DNA from: Branchinecta lynchi
Lineage: Eukaryota > Arthropoda > Branchiopoda > Anostraca > Branchinectidae
Length of the DNA: 64,000 nt
Assembly (NCBI GenBank): GCA_023053575.1
Contig: JAKZAP010000022.1
Coordinates: 17,112,489-17,176,488, forward strand
Reading direction: 5' to 3'
Shown: positions 60,903-64,000 of the stretch, piece by piece
How the letters are laid out: each line of letters starts with the position of its first letter
Numbering within the stretch: position 1 is the first letter of the stretch
Notes under the pieces: generated by a model
Told to the model about the DNA's origin: nothing
Database searches by the model: none
The model's input: only the letters and a program-made list of their open reading frames with translations
Position numbers and translations under genes: made by a program

Positions 60903-61639
60903 ATGGTTAAAGACACTGAGCTCGAAAAGTCACGGTCGAAGAAAGCCGGAAGGTTATGGTATAAGATGTGTCTGACAAGAAAGAGGTTTAACAAGCTGCA
61001 TAGGGCTATACGTGATGTTTACGTCTTAATACATAGCCTTGTTCAACTAGGAAGTAAAAAGGTTCTTGTCAGTGCAGCATTCGATGTTGCCACGCTGATC
61101 CAGTTTTTTTAGCTTCTAAAGATTTCTAAAGATCAGAAAAAGTGTTCTGAGTACTACTTGAAGCACACGAGTACAATCTGAAGCCCTTTGTCTTGTAAAA
61201 AGCTACTAAATCAACGGATGGATAGCACGGTTCTCGAACTATTAGTAAGCAGTCTTAACAGAACAAGACGTTTTATCCGTTGAAGAAAAGCTGTTTCTTC
61301 AGCTTCCAACATAGTAGAACTTTAGTGCTTCCCGTGGCAGCCCTGGCGGATCTGCTCCTTTCATCGTCCCGCTGGTGGAACCAACCGAGCAATTTGATTG
61401 GCTCCGCACAAGTGAAAATAGAACGCGGGTCTGTTCTCCCTATTCTCCTTACTGCAACGCGCTCCGAGGAAAAGAGTAATCTGTATACACCTACAACCTT
61501 GTTAAACCTATTTGAACAATGCATTAATCTTTCAAGCATATAGACGTACGACAAATCCGAAAGAATAACTTCATTCGATGAAATCGGTTATCTGAAGATA
61601 GGGGACAAACGAAGTAATGCAGTTTTATCAGGTATCGAG
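60903..61639. other. Unassigned, two small open frames
   Basis: 60903-61112 (69 codons, basic: KSRSKKAGRLWYKMCLTRKR) and 61280-61543 match no family I know. Neither has splice sites consistent with the kinase reading. Codon pattern alone cannot establish them as genes. Confidence 0.25.
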
Positions 61640-64000
61640 CCTTTTTATGGCACTTGCCCGTCGGCCAAGTGCCATATAGCGATCGCTGTTTCTGTCCGTC
61701 AGTCGGTCTGTCGGTCCGGGTTTTGCTAGTTCGGGTACTTCCTGATAAGCTAAGACGATGAAACTTGGCAGGCAAGTTTTTTTTTCTTTTCTTTGTCTAT
61801 ACTGCACCATTTTCCTCTTTTTAAGTGCGTAAATAAGATTTCATCATCATCATCATCATCATTGGGGGGAGTTGGAGGGTGAAACCGGAAATCTCAGAAA
61901 ACGCTTAGAGTGGAGAGATCGGGATGAAACTTGGTGGAAAGAAAAAGCACAAGTCCTAGATACGTGTTTGGCATAACCGAACCGAATCCGCTCACTTTGG
62001 GGTTGTTGGGGGGGGGGGAGGTCGAGTTTCTAGTGATCCCGTGATTTCGGTACTTCCTGATATGCTTGGACGATGAAATTGGCAGGCATGTCAGGGACCC
62101 GAACAGATTGACTTTCCCCTGTCCGACCATCGGGGGGGGGGGGGGGGCTAGAGGGAGGGGGAATCTGGAAAAATTAAGTATATTTAACTTCCGAACGGGT
62201 GCTCGGATCTCGACGAAACTTGATACATAGGAAGACCTCATGTCTCAGACATCCCAGTTTAAATCCGGATGTTATGGAGATATCCCATAGGACTTTGCTA
62301 TGCAATAGTCGTCCTAGCTATTCCCTCCCTCTATCGCCTACTTTTCTATATATCTCTTCGATTTTCATCACCATCATTAATTTCCCTGCATCGTGACAAT
62401 AGGTCACTCGGTCTTTATCCACTAGCTCCAGTTAGCTGCTGGCTAATCCGAGGTCAGGCTTTGATCCATTTCATTCTAAGTATTTTGGCTACGGAATGAG
62501 TCCTTAGCCAAAACAGTTCTCTTTCATTTTGAGTCCGAGCAGGACCTGTCTGTTATTTTAGTATTTATGGTAAAGACCAGTTTATATATTTAGTTAGGGA
62601 CTCAGTGTTCGCTTCACACTTGCTTATATATTATATGTCACACTCTTGTACACGATTACAATACGATAAATTGATCTGCGTTATGGTCCATCTCGGCTAG
62701 TAGGCCTCGGGCTTGACTTGATATGTGAATTCCAGCTTCGCTAGGATGTGTGAACCAGCTTGACTAGGGATTTCTGGATTGACTGCGGCTGAGCTATAGA
62801 ATTCCTTGAGATCTTCCCTTGTCTCTTATGTCCGGTTTCCTGACTGGTCCTGGGGCTAGTGGGAACCTACGGTGTCAGAATGTCTTCAGCCCAAGCCAGG
62901 AGCCTTATCTTATTAAAGCCGGCCTACCACTCGTCCATCCTCTTAACACGGACCGGATCCGGTGACATTGGGGGGAGTTGGAGGGGGGAACCGGAAATCT
63001 TGGAAAACGCTTAGAGTGGAGAGATCGGGATGAAACTTGGTGGCAAGAACAAGCACAAGCCCTAGATACGTGTTTGAAATAACCGGACCGGATCCGTTCA
63101 CTGTGGCGAGTTGTGGGGGGGGGGGGGGGGGGTAAAAATTTATATAAGTGATCCCGCGAGTTCTGTTCTTACTGATGTGAAACGACGATGAAACTTGGCA
63201 TGTATGTAACGGACCCGAATAGGTTGACTTGAGAAAAGTCATTTCCTCGATCCGACCATCTGGGGGGGGGGGGGGATCCGGAAAGTGAGGTATTTTTAGC
63301 TTGCAAACGGGTGATCGGATCTTAATGAAACTTGATGTATAGAAAGACCTTGTGTCTCAGACAGCCCATTTTAAATCCGGACCGGATCTGGTGATATTGG
63401 GGGGAGTTGGAGGGGGAACTGAAAATCTTTGGAAACACTTAGAGTGGGGGGATCTGGATGAAACTTCGTGGGAAGAACAAGCACAAGTTCTAGATACGTC
63501 ATTGACAAGGACGGGATTCGGCACTGTGCGGGAGTTGGGGGGGGGGGGCAGATTTCTAGTAAGCGCGTGAGTTCGGTACTTCCTGATATGCTAGGACGAT
63601 GAAACTTGGTAGGCATGTCGGGGGCCCGAATAGCAATCTATCTATTAGTTGAGGATAGTCGTTTCGGATCCGACCATCGTGGGAGGAGTGGGGGGATTGG
63701 GAATCAGCAATCTAGTGGCACGGGCAGTTCTTTAACGGGTGATTTGATTTCAATGAAATTTGGCAAGTGAAAAGAGCTTTGTCTCAGATGTTCCATGCCA
63801 GGTCTGGGAAGGAGGGGGGGATCCGGAATCATGAGGTATTTTTAACTTTCCAGAGGGTGATCAGATTTTAATGAAACTTGATATTTGGAAAGACGGCATG
63901 TCTCACACGACCCAGTTCAAATCCAGATCGGATCCGATGACTCTGGCGGGAGCCGGAGGGGGGAACCTGAAATCTTGAGAAACGCTTAAAGTTGAGGGAT
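61640..64000 (+). repeat. Complex tandem repeat with a Helentron-like head
   Basis: Starts with the palindrome GGCACTTGCCCGTCGGCCAA, GTGCCAT (61649-61675), then GTCCGTCAGTCGGTCTGTCG and CGATGAAACTTGGCAGGCAA. After a (CAT)n at 61842-61861, units repeat to the window end. Key words are GATGAAACTTGG, GGGGGGAGTTGGAGGGGG, AACGCTTAGAGTGGAGAGAT, AAGAACAAGCACAAG, CTAGATACGTGTTTG and CCGGACCGGATC. The larger period is about 430-550 bp (AGTTGGAGGGGG at 61868, 62977, 63405, and AGCCGGAGGGGG at 63951), built from ~140-bp subunits, and broken by unrelated DNA at 62280-62935. G runs of 8-19 interrupt it. No gene. Confidence 0.8.

Noticed and set aside
60903..61112. Next exon of the kinase or a small basic protein gene
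   Set aside because: The translation does not match the expected GRK segment after TLTM, and there is no suitable acceptor. Kept only as an unassigned frame.

Overview
This window is animal nuclear DNA, almost certainly from an invertebrate with a large, repeat-rich genome. It contains one protein-coding host gene, split by very large introns, and those introns are packed with transposable elements. I see no bacterial operons, CRISPR array, rRNA or viral genome. The phylum cannot be fixed from the sequence.

The host gene is a G protein-coupled receptor kinase of the GRK2/GRK3 (beta-adrenergic receptor kinase, insect Gprk1) type, on the + strand. Six consecutive internal exons were found by matching their translations to the known family: 6479-6540, 23824-23875, 33766-33957, 36893-37058, 48751-48892 and 58577-58751. 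All introns are GT-AG. The phases (0/2, 2/0, 0/0, 0/1, 1/2, 2/0) join into one open frame of 263 codons running from the end of the RGS-homology region through the kinase domain to just past the APE motif. The five complete introns are 17.3, 9.9, 2.9, 11.7 and 9.7 kb. The first exons and the exons for the kinase C-lobe and PH domain lie outside the window or were not found.

Everything else is intronic. (1) Non-LTR retrotransposons: a 5'-truncated copy with an intact reverse transcriptase frame (13292-15790), LINE-A copies with (ACTT)n tails (21140-22975, 34809-35956, 41871-42141, 44390-44490), LINE-B (41755-43095), a CR1-like 3' end (38494-39300), and decayed copies at 2960-5225, 6680-7235(-), 37862-38334(-) and 46606-47045. 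(2) A non-coding family bounded by GGGATCCC palindromes with ~137-bp internal tandem repeats, seven copies, resembling non-autonomous Helentrons. (3) A TTAA-flanked MITE, three copies. (4) Three MITE families with 8-bp target duplications (hAT-like). (5) Several long-inverted-repeat foldback families. (6) A tandem repeat region filling 61640-64000. One tRNA-Thr(TGT) gene sits at 17674-17746.

Many elements are nested, so undisturbed relatives elsewhere in the window act as empty sites that fix element ends and relative ages. The clearest cases are the GGGATCCC element inside LINE-A at 21539-22891, the same family inside a foldback at 59016-59924, and a three-layer stack at 53430-54893. No defence or biosynthetic system is present. 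The most novel material is the set of non-autonomous repeat families and their nesting.
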